Shown here: one piece after another, positions 20,957 to 35,138 of the stretch
How positions within the stretch are numbered: position 1 is the first letter of the stretch
How the letters are laid out: every line of letters begins with the position of its first letter
Origin: Aptenodytes patagonicus
Taxonomy: Eukaryota; Chordata; Aves; Sphenisciformes; Spheniscidae
DNA: 64,000 nt
Direction of reading: 5' to 3'
Assembly (NCBI RefSeq): GCF_965638725.1
Contig: NC_134950.1
Span: 108,832,802-108,896,801 of the forward strand
The notes under the pieces: model-generated
The model's input: the letters and a program-made list of their open reading frames with translations, nothing else
Database searches by the model: none
What the model was told of the DNA's origin: nothing
Translations under genes and position numbers: made by a program

Positions 20957-22897
20957 ACTGAAGGTGCAGTTTAACATTGCAGCTCCTCTGGCAGCAAAGC
21001 CTCTTTATTAAGTTCCTACCCCAGCACCCCCAGCACCACAGTTTGCTTCCCCCCACAGCTGTGCCGTTGGAAGCGATTGCAGACTACCCTGTAAATGGGA
21101 TAGCTGCTTCGCCTGAAGTTGAGTGACTAGACAGTCTAATGCCCCCTATCTAATGAGCAAGATCATTTCACTGATCCATTTTGCAGTGTGAACAGTTGCC
21201 TCTGTGCTTCTGAGCAGTTGACAAAGTGCTCTGTAGGCATAGAAACAAGGCTTTCCTAAGGAATAAGTGAATGTTTTATATAGGGAAGAAAACCTTTGTA
21301 CAACTGTACGTAAAATCTACTCTCTGATTTAGTGTTTGGGGAACTCTAAATCAGAATACAGTGTACCACAGTCAACCTCTTTAATTCTCTTCCTTCTGTT
21401 ATTTGTAGGATGCCTGTGTCAAGGACTGTCTCTTTTCTTATGTTTGTACACGTACCCACACAACCAGGCTGCCTGGTTCTAGTTCAGAACTTTCTGTTAC
21501 TGTTACAGAAATAATAATGATAGCACTATTACAATATCATGTAACTAGGATGGTAAGATTAGGTTGAATGAAATGCTCTGCTTTTAAATGTCTCTCTTGC
21601 TAATATGGAAGTCATGGCAGACTCTTGTGAAGATAATCCTACACTTAAGATTATACAAATTGTAAATAAAAGATATGATGATCCAAATTTTGGTGCAAGT
21701 ACCACAACAAAGTGGTATATAAACTCTGCCCATGGAGTGAATTGTCTTTCTCTAATGATGTTTGTGGGCAGGAGCTCTGGAGCTCATGGTGGCAGCAACA
21801 ATAACGCATAAATAAGTTATTTTGCAAATGCCATTTTACATATCCTATTGAAAAGAATCCATGGACAAAGAAACTGTGACAGTTTCATCTTTACTACATT
21901 GATCACAAATAAACTGGCCTAAACAGCAAATGCTGGCTTTTCATTGTTTTTTATTTGTGGGGTAGTATTTTCAAACATAATGTAGGTGATGAGGGTTACT
22001 AGCCAATTTCATCTGCACATATAGTTAGAAGTCCAAGGTTTTTTTCTTAAAAAAATATTATCATTCTCTCCAGAAATGCTGCTTGCAGTCATATCCAAAG
22101 TCTAACAGCCTTTATCAGATCCAAAATGTATGAAAAAAGTGGCATTAACATTTAAGAATTTCTAAATAATTCAGTATTTTGCCACCTATTGATATGTTTA
22201 GGCAGCAGAGAGATTGTTTAAAATTGGACCTTACTTGGCCAACTCAAGGTGAAAGATCCTTATGTAACTTGGCCATAAAATTGTCCAGTCACCTCAATTT
22301 ACTACATATTCTTCTGTCAATACCTAGTCTAAAACGACTAACTTGTGTGAAATTCAGAGCTGTGCAGATTTGATATGAAATCTTTTCTAAGTATAATTCT
22401 GTATTTAGAAACCTTGATGTGCAGCCATGGGCTCAAAATTATCCACTTTCATTGGCTAAGTAGAACAGGGAAAGGCACAGCTTAGCCCTAACCTAGCCAA
22501 CTCATCAAATGAACTCCCCCATCAAATGAATGTTTAAGCACTGATGCTTTGTGGGGGCTCAATTCATAAAAGTTTAACAGAAGATTAATGGATAAATTAT
22601 CAAAATTTATAATTGATTATCAGTAATTTATAAAAGGCAGCTGAACTCCTACGGAGATCCCTTAAAAATGCCCTGACTCTAGGAAAAAAAGCTTGCTGGC
22701 TTTAAGACATTAAAATTAGTTATTCCTGAGTAGCTGATTATTTGGTAGAAGACCAGATGGATTTGTGGGTTAGGGTTTTTTTGGCTGGCTGACGACTTAC
22801 TTCCGAGGCCCATGGAACTACATCTTTTACTATTTTGGATTTTCACATTCACTCCTGAAAAGAAGCAGAAAAGACAATTTTGAAAGAGTCTGTCCTT

Positions 22898-22913
22898 CCA
22901 TTGACCTTAGTGG
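22898..22913. repeat. Dispersed hairpin motif, copy 1
   Basis: CCATTGACCTTAGTGG: a near-palindromic 16-mer that recurs in several places in the window in related forms. Confidence 0.4.
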
Positions 22914-23840
22914 CCTTTATTCACTGTACCTAGAGTGTTTCCCCTAGCTGTCTCTGGTACTTGCTGTTGTTTCTGTGGCGTTTGGGCTGCTTGTTTCTCT
23001 TCTGAATGCATGCACAACCCTACCCCAGCAATGCCCAACCCCTGTGTTTGTGTTCAGCTCCCAGAGAAATCCCTCCACCCACACAGCTAAGCATCTGACC
23101 AGCCATGCATGTGGCCTTGTTTTGGGCGGTGGCTCCGTATTGCTTCAACAGTTTTGTTGAATAAGGAAATTTAACTACTCCTAATGTGTACCCTAATGAA
23201 GGGTAACTGCGACACTCAGCAGCTTCAGCTACATTTCATTCAGTGTTAACAGTATTTTCCATTGCAATAATGCAAGGATTATTTGCTTTCTTATGCTTCA
23301 GCTTGTTGTTGGTCTTTTATAACAATGGAATTAAACAATATGCAAAGTTTAAACCAGCTCCCATTTGCTTGGATTACTATAAGCCTCTCTCTCTTCTGTA
23401 CTGAACTATGGCAGTGTATGAACAGTATTTATGGGATCTGATCTTTGCTATTTAAAGGTGTATGTTATTTAGATGCCTGTAATACAATAAATTAAAGTAG
23501 GCACAGTTACCATAGCAATCAGTATTACAGTATATCATAATAGTGTGAAAGGTATTGCACCATATGGAAACAATAATGTCTCCAGAAGACATAAAATATC
23601 GCCTTCATCCTACTACTACTAGCATATTTTTAATGCATGGTTGAAAATCATGGTGCTGTTGCTTTTGAAAGTGCAAAATTCACAGTTTAACAAATTAATT
23701 CCAAATGTAGGTTTCTTCTAAGAACTTTGTGTTTTCATATCGTCTGTTATTGCCACATCTTGCAGATCCCACAACATAGGACAGCAGATGACTTAGTTCA
23801 AATGATTCTTCATTGTTTTTAATATTTTTAACATCCCAAA

Positions 23841-23851
23841 GGGGGGGGGGG
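23841..23851. repeat. G11 homopolymer
   Basis: Eleven consecutive G on the plus strand inside AT-rich DNA. Confidence 0.9.
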
Positions 23852-25655
23852 ATATTTATATGTTTAATAATTTCCAGATTTTTGAGCTGCTAGTCTGTTC
23901 AGTTGTCTGGAAAAAAATCTGATGGCTATTATTCATCTTTTTTGGTCAAAGATGGTTTTGGACCTCTGGTTGGATTATTAAAGCAAAACTGCTCAGTTTT
24001 GTTTAGGCGTATTTTCACTTTTTGTTTATATCTAATTGAGAATAATGAAAAAGATAGTTTTTAAAAGCATTCTTTCGGTTCCTTCTTTCGGTCACACACG
24101 GATGTGGGAATGACTGTACGACCCACATTTTCTAATGGCAAGTTTAATATAGTTATATATGTCTATACCTGCATACATTTATCCACATAGGTATTTTTTA
24201 TTATATATAATTTTGGGGGCCATAGAGGTTGCCTAGCTTAGAAAATATGACCTAGTCTCTCTCTAAAGTGGCTTTAAATTAATCCAGTCTCGTCTGAGCA
24301 AATTCTCAGTGTAGACTGTTAAGGCAATTCAGTCCTTAAGAGGATTTAACTTAAAATACTAAATAACAAAAACTTCAATAGTAAAGAAGAAAAATAGCTT
24401 AAAGTCATGCACTGCATTCAGATAAGCTCACTTTTTGCAATGTTAAGAACATAAAGGAGCAATGAAGATTTTATGGGAGAGTATATACTGAATGAAACTA
24501 GCACTATCAGTGAAAGTCTTACGGTATGTTGGTATGTGTTATCAACAGCAAGGCTGCAATAGGCTTTTTCTTGAACATATTGTTCTCATAATTTGGGGTT
24601 TGAGAAGTTCTGATGCAGCCTTGTCTGTCAGTAGACCAATTATCATTTGTATTAATTATAAAATGCTGCGATGGCTTATTCCTTTCAAAACGACATTGGG
24701 CATCTATTTTTTATTTAAATGAATAGGGATAAAATATGCAGTTGTATATGTAGTCCATGGAAGAAAGTGACTATAATTGTCATGCTGGTGTTTTCCTTAG
24801 AGAGGCATTTATGAACTAGAAGCAATTTAAGGCAATTAATTAGGTTGGTTAAAATGAAGAGTAAACTTTTTAATGGGAACATGAAAAGAGACAGCCCTTA
24901 TCTTCGGCTCCTGTCTGGAAAAATAAAAACTCTTGCTAGGAAGTTTGATTGTGGATGGGCCCAGAAAACTCAGGAAGCATCTGCTTGAAATCACTTTTCT
25001 AGTAGACTGAAACAGTTGTATGTCATACAAAATGCACATAGGAGGGACTCAGCTGCAGAAATAGGACTATTATCTTTGTCAGTATAACCCTTTCCATGTC
25101 CTCCTGTGATAATAAAGCTATATGTGAGTATTTAAAACTACAGATATCTCAGTAAAAATTGCTATCATCATACTTCTGACCAATCTGGCTGAACTCAACA
25201 AAGACTTTTAGTGCGGAAATAGCCTAAAGAAGAGATTAAGATATAGTAGCCAATAAGGGCAGGGTAGACTGATCTTTCTGCAAGTCTGGGAAATTTTTCT
25301 GGTTTGCAGGGGGAGGAATTGCTGGGCAATGTGAGAAGTTACATCAGATTCTGTCAATTTTCATCCATCATTTAGTAGTTTTCTAAGGGAGACTTCTAGG
25401 ACAGCTTCCTTCAGAGTTGAATTCTGGATTCAAAACCACCATCCCACACATAACAAATTCTTGAACAGGTTGTACTTTGAATACCAACATATAATAATAA
25501 TGCCTAGTGTCCTTCACATTTTCTAGCTAGCGAGGTGAGAGATGTATTGATTCTCTTAATCTCCTTGTGAAGTGTTATTTTCCCAAATCTACTGCAAAGT
25601 GAGCTCTGATACGCAGGGCTTCATTCTCTTTCCCCTCCTGACAACTTTTCACCGT

Positions 25656-25685
25656 TGTAACTCCATTAATTTTAGTGGAGTTGTT
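25656..25685. repeat. Dispersed hairpin motif, copy 2
   Basis: TTGTAACTCC, then ATTAATTTTAGT, then GGAGTTGTTC: an inverted repeat with the arms GTAACTCC/GGAGTTGT around a core like the other copies. Confidence 0.45.
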
Positions 25686-25880
25686 CTTAATTCTTAGCAA
25701 TGTTATGAAAGGACAATTAAACCAGTGAGAGCACAAGCTGAAATGGATTCCACAAATTATGTGACTGCCATAGTGTGCCTTCCTAAAACTAACTCCCTGT
25801 GAGAGATTATTTTGTTTAACTGACAGCTAGTAGCGTTCCATTTGTGGAGACGTGCTCCACAATGACTTCTCTTCAGAGAT

Positions 25881-26137
25881 CATAGAATCATAGAATCATT
25901 TAGGTTGGAAAAGACCTTTAAGATCATTGAGTCCAACTGTAAACCTAACACTGCCAAGTCCACCACTAAACCATGTCCCTAAGCGCCACGTCTTTTAAAT
26001 ACCTCCAGGGATGGTGACTCAACCACTTTCCTGGGCAGCCTGTTCCAGTGCTTGACAACCCTTTCAGTGAATAAATTTTTCCTAATATCCAATCTAAACC
26101 TCGCCTGGCACAACTTGAGGCCGTTTCCTCTCATCCT
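25881..26137 (-). mobile_element. CR1 LINE 3'-end fragment
   Basis: Starts with CATAGAATCATAGAATCATT, the reverse of the CR1 octamer tail, then the reverse complement of the ORF2 C-terminus (in minus sense [20 protein letters not shown], then [12 protein letters not shown] and [10 protein letters not shown]). It is 5'-truncated, about 260 bp, and only mildly diverged. Confidence 0.92.
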
Positions 26138-27821
26138 AAATGTCAGCAGGTGAGCCTCAAGTGCACACATTTTCAAGTTACTTTAAATATAATGTTCAAT
26201 AATATACAGACCACAGTCCTTTTCCTCTAATAAACAACAGAAAATTTCCAAGGTATTCTGCTGTAACTCTAGGTGCCTATAAAAATCTACATGAACAAGT
26301 AGTTTGCTGCAGTGCTATCAGATCAGTAAATTGAAGCGGTGAGTACAGAAGCTCCTATTTCTGCACAGGGTGCACTTCAGGGCTGTATTTTGGACTAGCC
26401 TGCTGGACCTAATGTCTCTTTATGCACATGGCCATTCGTTAGTTCAGAGCCAAAAGCCCCCCCCCAGGTCATCAGGAATATTGCCAATGCCTTCAGCAGC
26501 AGGAACAGAATTTGATTTAGCCCCCTTGTTTTCTGGTCACACCCGCATATATAACAAGGAGATGTACATATCCTTCCAGCATAATTTGTGACATTTATCC
26601 TTCTGAGAAACTACTGTACACAGAAGAAGCAGAATGTTTGTTTGTATGCTGTGATTTGACTTTCCAGATTCTCCTAAGAACTGACAGAGTTTGTGGCTCA
26701 GAGCCAAAACCAAGACATACAACACTCTTGTGAATTGCAGAGATAGGCTTTGTGCAAGGATAACTATGCTGAAATTTGGAACCGGCCTATTTACAATCTT
26801 ATTTAAAAAATGACGATAATTTTCTGACTAACCCTCAGAGAGATGGAATTTTGAAAAACAGAACAACAACAAGAAGCATCAGACAGCATGGGATACTAAG
26901 CATGCATCATCAAATACATCATATGTATTTCTGTTCTCTTTCTAGGTATGGCTTCCCAGACTTGAGAATGTGACTACATTTAAAAAAAAAGTGAAAAGAA
27001 AATAAAAGTGTTTTTCTGTTGTGTTCCTGGGAAATTCTTCCTTTCAGTCTGTAGCAGATCTGAGGATCCCTTTCTGCAGTTTCCACATCCAGTGGCCAAA
27101 TTTGTGCACAAAGCTATACTCCAGCTAAAGACCCTAACTAATGGCTTGTAAAAGGACAGAGATTCCCATTACATTTGATGGATTTAGGATCGGATCGCTC
27201 ATAGTGGTACTACTGCACTGTGCCAGTCTTCTGTCATCAAGAGAGACTTCACTGTTGTGGAGCCATTCAAATTTTCCATCAAGTATTAAACTCAGCCATG
27301 CTTTGATTTTGTTATTCCTGTTCTGCTTTGGGAAAAGGTTGAAATGCCTACTGACGATATATTTGCAATCAACAAAGCATCTATCAAACAAAACTTGCTT
27401 GTGAAACAAGCAGTTAAGCACCTCTTACCCATAAGACTCTCTCTTACATTTTAAAGTGTCTATGCTAATCCTAGTAAGTATAGCAAACTTATTTTTCCTA
27501 CAGGAAGGTACATTTTCTGTACCCTGACTTTGCTCCTTTATAATTCTGTGCATGGTCCTGCACTACTCTTGTTGCATGCCATTGTAAAGAAAATAGGTTT
27601 CAGACTGACAACCTAACAGGCCTGTTAGGCATATATTGTGCAATAAGCACTATGAAGTGTTTAAAGCTTCAGAATCTACAAACTAGTATCTTTTATTGAA
27701 ACTATGCCCTGCATGTCCAAAAGAACAATACTATTTCTGAAGTATTCTTAAAAATATGGGCCTACATTGAAAAAAAAAAAGACCATTGATTTGATAACAG
27801 GCAGATCAGTTATTCTCAGGG
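26138..27821. other. Intergenic DNA between two CR1 copies
   Basis: AT-rich; no gene, RNA or repeat recognised. Confidence 0.5.
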
Positions 27822-29471
27822 TACTCGGCTCCCCGAGCTGGAAGACAGGGACGGTGAGCAGGATGAACCCCCCATAATCCAAGAGGAAGCAGTCAATGAC
27901 CTGCTACGCCACCTGGATGCTCACAAGTCTATGGGGGTGGATGGGATCCACCCGAGAGTGCTGAGGGAGCTGGCGGAGGTGCTCGCCAAGCCGCTCTCCA
28001 TCATTTATCAGCAGTCCTGGTTAACAGGGGAGGTCCCGGATGACTGGAGGCTTGCCAATGTGACGCCCATCTACAAGAAGGGCCGGAAGGAGGATCCGGG
28101 GAACTACAGGCCTGTCAGCCTGACCTCGGTGCCGGGGAAGATTATGGAGCGGTTCATCTTGAGGGCACTCACAAGGCATGAGCGGGACAACCAGGGGATC
28201 AGGCCCAGCCAGCACGGATTCATGAGAGGCAGGTCCTGCTTGACCAACCTGATCTCCTTCTATGACCAGGTGACCCGCCTAGTGGATGAGGGAAAGGCTG
28301 TGGATGTGGTCTACCTGGACTTCAGTAAGGCCTTTGACACTGTCTCCCACAGCATTCTCCTCAAGAAGCTGGTGGCTCATGGCTTAGACAGGTGTACTCT
28401 GCGCTGGGTCAAAAACTGGCTGGACGGCCGGGCCCAGAGAGTTGTGGTGAATGGAGTTACATCCAGTTGGTGGCCGGTCACGAGCAGTGTTCCCCAGGGC
28501 TCAGTTTTGGGGCCGGTCTTGTTCAATATCTTTATTCAATGGTCTGGATGAGTGGATCGAGTCCACCCTCAGTAAGTTTGCAGACGACACCAAGTTGGGC
28601 GGGAGTGTTGATCTGCTTGAGGGTAGGAAGGCTCTGCAGAGGGACCTGGACAGGCTGGATCGATGGGCTGAGGCCAACTGTCTGAGATTCCACAAGGCCA
28701 AGTGCCGGGTCCTGCACTTGGGCCACAACAACCCCATGCAGCACTACAGGCTTGGGGAAGAGTGGCTGGAGAGCTGCCTGGCGGAAAAGGACCTGGGGTG
28801 CTGGTTGACAGCCAGCTGAACATGAGCCGGCAGTGTGCCCAGGTGGCCAAGAAGGCCAATGGCCTCCTGGCCTGTATCAGAAATAGTGTGGCCAGCAGGA
28901 GTAGGGAAGTGATTGTGCCCCTGTACTTGTCACTGGTGAGGCCGCACCTTGAATACTGTGTTCAGTTTTGGGCCCCTCACTACAAGAAGGACGTTGAGGT
29001 GCTGGAGCGTGTCCAGAGAAGGGCAACAAGGCTGGTGAGGCGTCTGGAGAACAAGTCTTATGAGGAGCGGCTGAGGGAACTGGGGTTGTTTAGCCTGGAG
29101 AAAAGGAGGCTGAGGGGAGACCTCATCGCTCTCTACAACTACCTGAAAGGAGGTTGTAGCGAGGTGGGTGTTGGTCTCTTCTCCCAAGTAACTAGCGATA
29201 GGTCGAGAGGAAATGGCCTCAAGTTGCGCTGGGGGAGGTTTAGATTGGATGTGAGGAAAAATTTCTTTAGTGAAAGAGTGGTTAAACATTGGAACAGGCT
29301 GCCCAGGGAAGTGGCTGAGTCCCCATCCCTGGAGGTATTTAAAAGACGAGCAGATGAGGCACTTAGGGACATGGTTTAGTGGACATGGTGGTGTTGGGTT
29401 GACGGTTGGACTCGATGATCTTAGAGGTCTTTTCCAACCTCAATGATTCTATGATTCTATGATTCTATGAT
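27822..29471 (+). mobile_element. CR1 LINE fragment with most of the ORF2 reverse transcriptase
   Basis: A 1.65-kb 5'-truncated CR1. Frame one (27,931-28,551) carries RT motifs: [33 protein letters not shown] (catalytic Asp) and [17 protein letters not shown]. An extra T near 28,535 shifts to frame two, with FADDTKLGG (the catalytic Asp pair). A missing G near 28,797 shifts to frame three, which runs to the stop at 29,379 ([40 protein letters not shown]). The 3' end is the CR1 octamer tail (TTCTATGA)n at 29,443-29,471. Apart from the two single-base indels it is well preserved, so it is younger than the minus-strand copy at 6.3-8.9 kb. It has no endonuclease and cannot move by itself. Confidence 0.95.
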
Positions 29472-32400
29472 TTGGAATCAGTATTTGAGACAATTTAAAA
29501 GGGGTCTGCTGATCATAAATTACTTATTACTTGGTCTCTGTCAGCATTCTCATGGTGGACATAAAAATTATTTAATTAATTAGCAGAGGTACTCAAAATT
29601 ATGAGTTGCTTATAAAATGGAAAGTATGAACACTGCTGTCTTCCAAGAGATTAAAATCCTAGTCAAAGAAATGCAATAGGTGAGTAAACTGAAGTAGAGT
29701 GGGAACTGATGGTAATCAACATGAGTGTTTTTTCCTGATATTATTTGCATACCTGAGATACTGGTAAAAATTATGGGTATAATAATAGGTTATTATAAGA
29801 TTGTAGCCTGTGACTTCCTTAGGCGTTAGCATCCAGAGGGTTGAGATACATAACAGCAGACATTCACATAGACCTGAGACCTGCCCAGTGTGATCAACAG
29901 AAGAAAGGACCTCAGCTCCTGTGACGCCAAAGAGGCTTTGGCTATCCCATGCTGCCCGGTGTTGGACTAAGATGCATAGTCTGATATTCAAGATAAAGCA
30001 AAACAAAAAAGCAGAGTTGCAAAGAGAGAAGGTATGACAAGTATTGCCAATTTACAATCAATAGTTCAATGGCTAGGGCAATATATATGTTAGAGATGCC
30101 ATTCTCAGCTGGAAATGGTTGAGACTTGTGTGATTTTAAGTTGGCTAATTAAAACAATGGACTTAAAACTATCTATCTTCTTTTGCACACAGATTGCCCC
30201 AGAAAACTTCATGCTTTTGGGAAGGGGAAACTTCTCAACAGAACTCACAGCATATGCTTTTAGCTCTAACACCAGTCTGTGACAGACAATTTTACAACTT
30301 GGTATTTTTCTTGCTCAACTTATATCCTGCAAAGTTTTTAAGTGTCTTTTCTTTGTGACTTTTTCTGAAGGCCACATGGTAACAAGGCATCTAGATTTGC
30401 AGGCATTAAAATTACTGCTTTTTTTCTGTAATATATGTAATATAGATGATACTTTATAAATATAGTGAGATATTATTGTACTGTAACATACTGTCATGAA
30501 GGTATGGGATTGGTGAATAAAGAATCATCTCATGCTAAATTAATTTCTCACACATTTTCTTATACTTTTTGTCTTCTGACCCTGATTGTATGTAAATCCA
30601 CCTTAACATGAGATATGTTCATGATCCACTAATTTATAGAATGACCTAAAACTTAATGTATCCATTCAAAATCAGAGAGACATAAAGAAGGTCAGTTCTC
30701 CATGCACTGCAGCCTCAGCTGCAGTCTGCTTCCAGTAATCCAAAATCACTTATCTTTCCACTTCAACACCTCACTGAGATTTTAAGGTAGGATATGATTT
30801 TTTTATTATGGGGGTTTTTTAACTTGCAGACAGAAGTTCAAGTGTGTCAGTAAATCTAGCTCCAGCAGACTGTACACTTTTGAAGCAGCAGCATTTCTCC
30901 TTTTACCTCTTATGACACCTGCATTTTGGAACTTGCACAATACCCAGATTACTGGCTGCGGTATGGGTGTGGAGAACATCTGGTCCAGCAGCAATCTCTT
31001 CTCTTCTTATGAAGAAGTCCTGAGAGCTAGATTTTTTTCTTCATTTCCTCCTCCCTCTAATCCCCCTGTTCTCTTCAAATTCTGTAAGATTTTTATTGCC
31101 ATGACACACTATATAATGTCTAACTAGTACATGAAAGAGATGAACACCTCTCTGGATAACAGCTTTGTAATAGGAAACCTATCAGCTATCTTCCCTTCTT
31201 CTATTATGGTTAACAAGACATCTCAATTAGTAAAGGGAAGTGTTTGGTAACTGTTTCTGTAATACCGCCAATATATGTCCTTTCATTATGTATGCCTCAG
31301 GTAGCAAAGAAAGGGGCAAATCCTGAAAAGTCTTTGCTAACGTGTAAAATGTCTCAATTCAGTTGACTTCCCAACAAAGGATTTGTTATTTCTCCTTTGG
31401 TTTCCTAATTTTATCTGCTTTCAAATTCAGTTCTTGTTTGTTCTGTCACACTGAATTCAGACTTCCATCTTCAGACAAGCAGCACAGGGTGGCATCTGTG
31501 AGAAATCCAGTACAGCTTTCTACTTCATAAGCCTGCACGCTTGACTTAAGAGGGGGAGCCGGAAAACGCCTAAGATCTTCATGTCTAGCCCCGAACCAGG
31601 AGCAGGTCTGTAGGAAATTTAAACTATATTTTTACAGACAGGTGACAAATAATGCTGAGATCTTAATCCTTGCCTTTGTGAAAACAGTGCTCTAGAAAGT
31701 ATCATTTAAATTAAGCTTAAAGTACGTATTATATCAACTGACTTCATTGTAAATCTGAGTATTCTTCCTCTGAAAAACAAGAACTTATAGAGGAAATCCT
31801 ACTTTCTGCTGACTTCAGAAGTTTATTGTAGATAAAACTCCGAAGTCTGCAAAAACAAGAGCAGAGAGACCCAAATTAAAGGATGCTTTGCAAATGTGGA
31901 TTTAGCCCTCAACCCAAGATGAGCTATATATCTGTAGGTTTCTGTGAAGGGTTTTTTTTGGTCTGAAAAAGAGTTGCAAAATTACACAAGTTTTAAAATG
32001 GCATTATATAGGGAAGCTCACATTCTTGAGAGTTAAATTTTGGGTAGTGTAACCATATGTAGTATAATGGGACTACACTAAAAAGTCTGGATTGCTCCAA
32101 AATGTAATGTGACCATGCAGCGGAAAGTAGAGCTACTTCAGCCACAACTCTAGCTCCCATGTCTTGTCCCTGTAGCAACCACAGCCGCCAATAAACAAGT
32201 ACACAAAAGGTATGAGTTCAGCTAATGCACGAGAGAAAGAAGAGAGAGCAAGCTGAATATGAAGGAGGCGGGAGGATAAAGTGGAAGGCGAAATAAAGTG
32301 CATCCTTCTTGTGCTTCCATAAATGACACTTTCACTCTCTAGAGCAATGGGAGGAGGATGTGAGATCTGAAGCACAGCACCTTTCAGTCGTTCCTCTTCT

Positions 32401-34725
32401 GCTCTCCATCATCTAGAACTGACTGTAGAGGTTCAGTATAACCCTACATGATTTTTGTCTCTCCCTCTTCTCCCAGTAAAACTGAATAAACAGGAAAAAA
32501 TTTGCAAAGCCTCTAGAATAAACAGTAAATCTAAATGTAGAAGTTCAGATTTGATACAGTTTTATAAACATTGCTACTTTGCATATTTAGCCCTTGGCCT
32601 TGTCCACATGGAAGAGTTCCATCGATAATACTAAGGTTTGGTCTGTAAGTACACTTCAGCTGTTAGCTACAGGTGTGTGTTGGAGTTTTTCATTTTTTTC
32701 TTTATAAATTTCTTATCTGGCTTTCCAGATACATTGGTATCCATCTTCTGATTGCCAAGTAAGGCTTTGAACCACATTCTGTCATTCATATAAATGCATT
32801 GTAATGCAGTGCCCATTGGTTAAGACAGTACAAACAGTTAATTGTTTAGCAAAGCTGTTAGGCGGACCTGATCTTCGACTGGCTTTCTACTCACTTACTG
32901 CAAAGGTGATTCAGCCACATCTTTGGCAGTGTTAATTATCCATTTGGAGTGCTTTTTGTTCAAAGTACCTTGACATTGCAGTAACCTTGGTTTATGCTAT
33001 TTAGAAATATATATTAAGTTCACCAATTGTGTACTTAAAAAAAAGCCGATCACTTTTATTTGGTGACATTGCAAATATCTCCTTGTATTAACAGGACTTC
33101 AAAATGGTGTGCCACAAATGCTGTAAAAGAAAGAAGAGAAAGAAAAAAAAAAGTCTTTCTGATGGTGGGAATCAAATTTCAGCTTGATAAAAACGTTCAT
33201 GCCACAGTTTGAAATACAAATTACACTGGTACTAGTGCGTAAGTAAGAGGTGTACGACTGTGGTGAAGGAAAAGGGTTGCTCTCTTCAATTTCTTCTGTC
33301 CCCTAATTCCCTTTGCCCCATTTTACTTATCTTCTCTCAGCATTTCCTATAAAAGATCACCCCAACTGAAAAGATGCCTGTATACATACAGTGTACAGTG
33401 CTACCCTACTGTGTTACTGCTAGAGCAGAAAGGAAGAAGGCCTCCTCTTTCTGCTAGACCTAATCTGAATTCTCCTGATACAGGCTGCCAGACAATCCCA
33501 AAGATTTTCAGACTTCGTCACCTATAAACAGTTATTAAAACCAAAGTAAAATAAAAAGGTAACAGCAAGCTTTCCTGCAATAGTGTCAAAAAACCCCAAA
33601 CAAACCCAACCCTGAAACCAAACATGCAGTATATTGTGCTTGATCAATTCCCCCTTTGTGGAAGGGCTCGCACAGATTTATTGAGTCTCTAATTCAATCC
33701 TGGACAACCTGCGACCTCTTTTGGTCAATTAACAAAATGAGCAAGAGGACAAAAGAAGGCTGAAAAGCCTTGGTGCAGTCGCCCATTGGGGCATTAAGCA
33801 AGGCTGATCCCTCTTCCAACACATCTTTAATTTAATTTCCCAAGGAAAAGTCTTTATCTACTCTTAAACCACATTCTTCACACATAAAATCATGTATTTT
33901 TTATCCTGCTATGTACGCTGCCCCTTTCAAGATGGTATCTGAAAGGTATCATTACTGAATAAAGAACAGAGAAAACAAACTGAATAGTTGGTTCTAATTA
34001 TCTAAAAAGATCTGATTTGTAAAAAGTGCAGTTTTCGAGATTTGCAGTATCATGGCCAGTACCTTGAGCAATAACATATATAATCCACTCTTCCACTTGA
34101 ATTTGGACACATGAACTTGATGGATTACTGGAAGGTGAGCTTCAGTGTTAATGATGAAAGGTTTGAAAACAAAGCAGTAGTCTGGCTCTTATCATTCCCA
34201 TGGCAGAATATATTTGTATAAGCCAGTATCTGCGAGCATTATTGGTTTTATTTTGCATGAGGAGCACGCCCCTATGGCTGAAACACCACATACATGTCTA
34301 CGTCTACACCTCACCATCCCCTTCCGCGTCAGCTTGCAGGAGGGCTTCAGAAAGGATGGTCACAAATTTTGGCATTGCCAATTCAGATTTTCTCCATCAA
34401 AGTTAAGCCAAGTTAACAGGGGGAGCGAAATAAGCCAAGCAGAACGGGGGCGGAATTTGCAGTGGCTACAAACAGAACACAAACATGCATTGTGCAAAAT
34501 CAATGTCAGGTCTCATTGTTGGGGTTTTTGGGGGTTGTTTTTTGTTTGTTTGTTTGTTTTCCCCTGGATTTGCAAGGATGTTGCAACGGAAACCATTTTC
34601 TTATGGACAGAGGGAAACGTTTCAAAGAGTTCAGAAAACACTTTTAAAAATATAGTTAGGGGAGGGACATCCACGAGGCTGGGGCACCACATGGACCGAG
34701 TCCTGTGCCAGAGAGCAACATCTGT
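29472..34725. other. Intergenic DNA, distal 5' flank of IGFBP3
   Basis: No gene recognised. AT-rich, with a (GTTT)n tract near 34,540-34,560. Enhancers could be present but cannot be read from one sequence. Confidence 0.5.
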
Positions 34726-34730
34726 GCAAA

Positions 34731-35027
34731 GTGTGCGTGCGTGTGCGCGCATATACCTTTCGCCCCATCATCCTAGGAAACGCAGCTGCCATGTGACCTG
34801 TAAACCGGACCCAAGGTATGCCCTGAACCTGCGTGCGTGCGTGTGCGAGCGAAGGCACGCCTCCTCGGTGGCCGGGGCTCTCAGTCAGCCCCAAAGCAGC
34901 CGGGATTGTAGACGGGAGTCCAAAAAAGGGCACTCTGCGTGAGCTTTGCTCGTGTCTCCTCTCCCGGTGCCAAGGAAACACACACGGACACGGGGACAAA
35001 CACGCACGCACACCCACACCCACACAG
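34731..35027. promoter_or_regulatory. Clustered alternating purine-pyrimidine tracts upstream of IGFBP3
   Basis: Three tracts of GTGC/GCAC type lie within 300 bp: 34,731-34,755 (GTGTGCGTGCGTGTGCGCGC...), 34,831-34,847 and 35,001-35,027 (CACGCACGCACACCCACACC...). Such sequences can adopt Z-DNA. They lie about 240-530 bp upstream of the TATA box. Confidence 0.5.
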
Positions 35028-35138
35028 AGCACTTTTTCTTGAAACAAAAGGCACACGACATCCTCCTCTCCCCACAGCCGTACCCCTTACAGCTGATTTC
35101 TAAGAAGTGCCCATAAACCCCCGGCACCGCCGCGCCCC

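Larger units (their letters stand above)
18441..25880. other. Intergenic DNA with scattered old repeats
   Basis: No gene recognised. Contains a probable ancient repeat relic (19.1-19.4 kb), a TA microsatellite (20.9 kb), a G11 run (23.84 kb) and two copies of a hairpin-like dispersed motif (22.9 and 25.66 kb). Confidence 0.5.

Noticed and set aside
34214..34942. Open frame of 242 codons upstream of IGFBP3
   Set aside because: The composition is ordinary and it has no domain, conserved motif or splice context. It runs through the GTGC tracts and poly-(GTTT).
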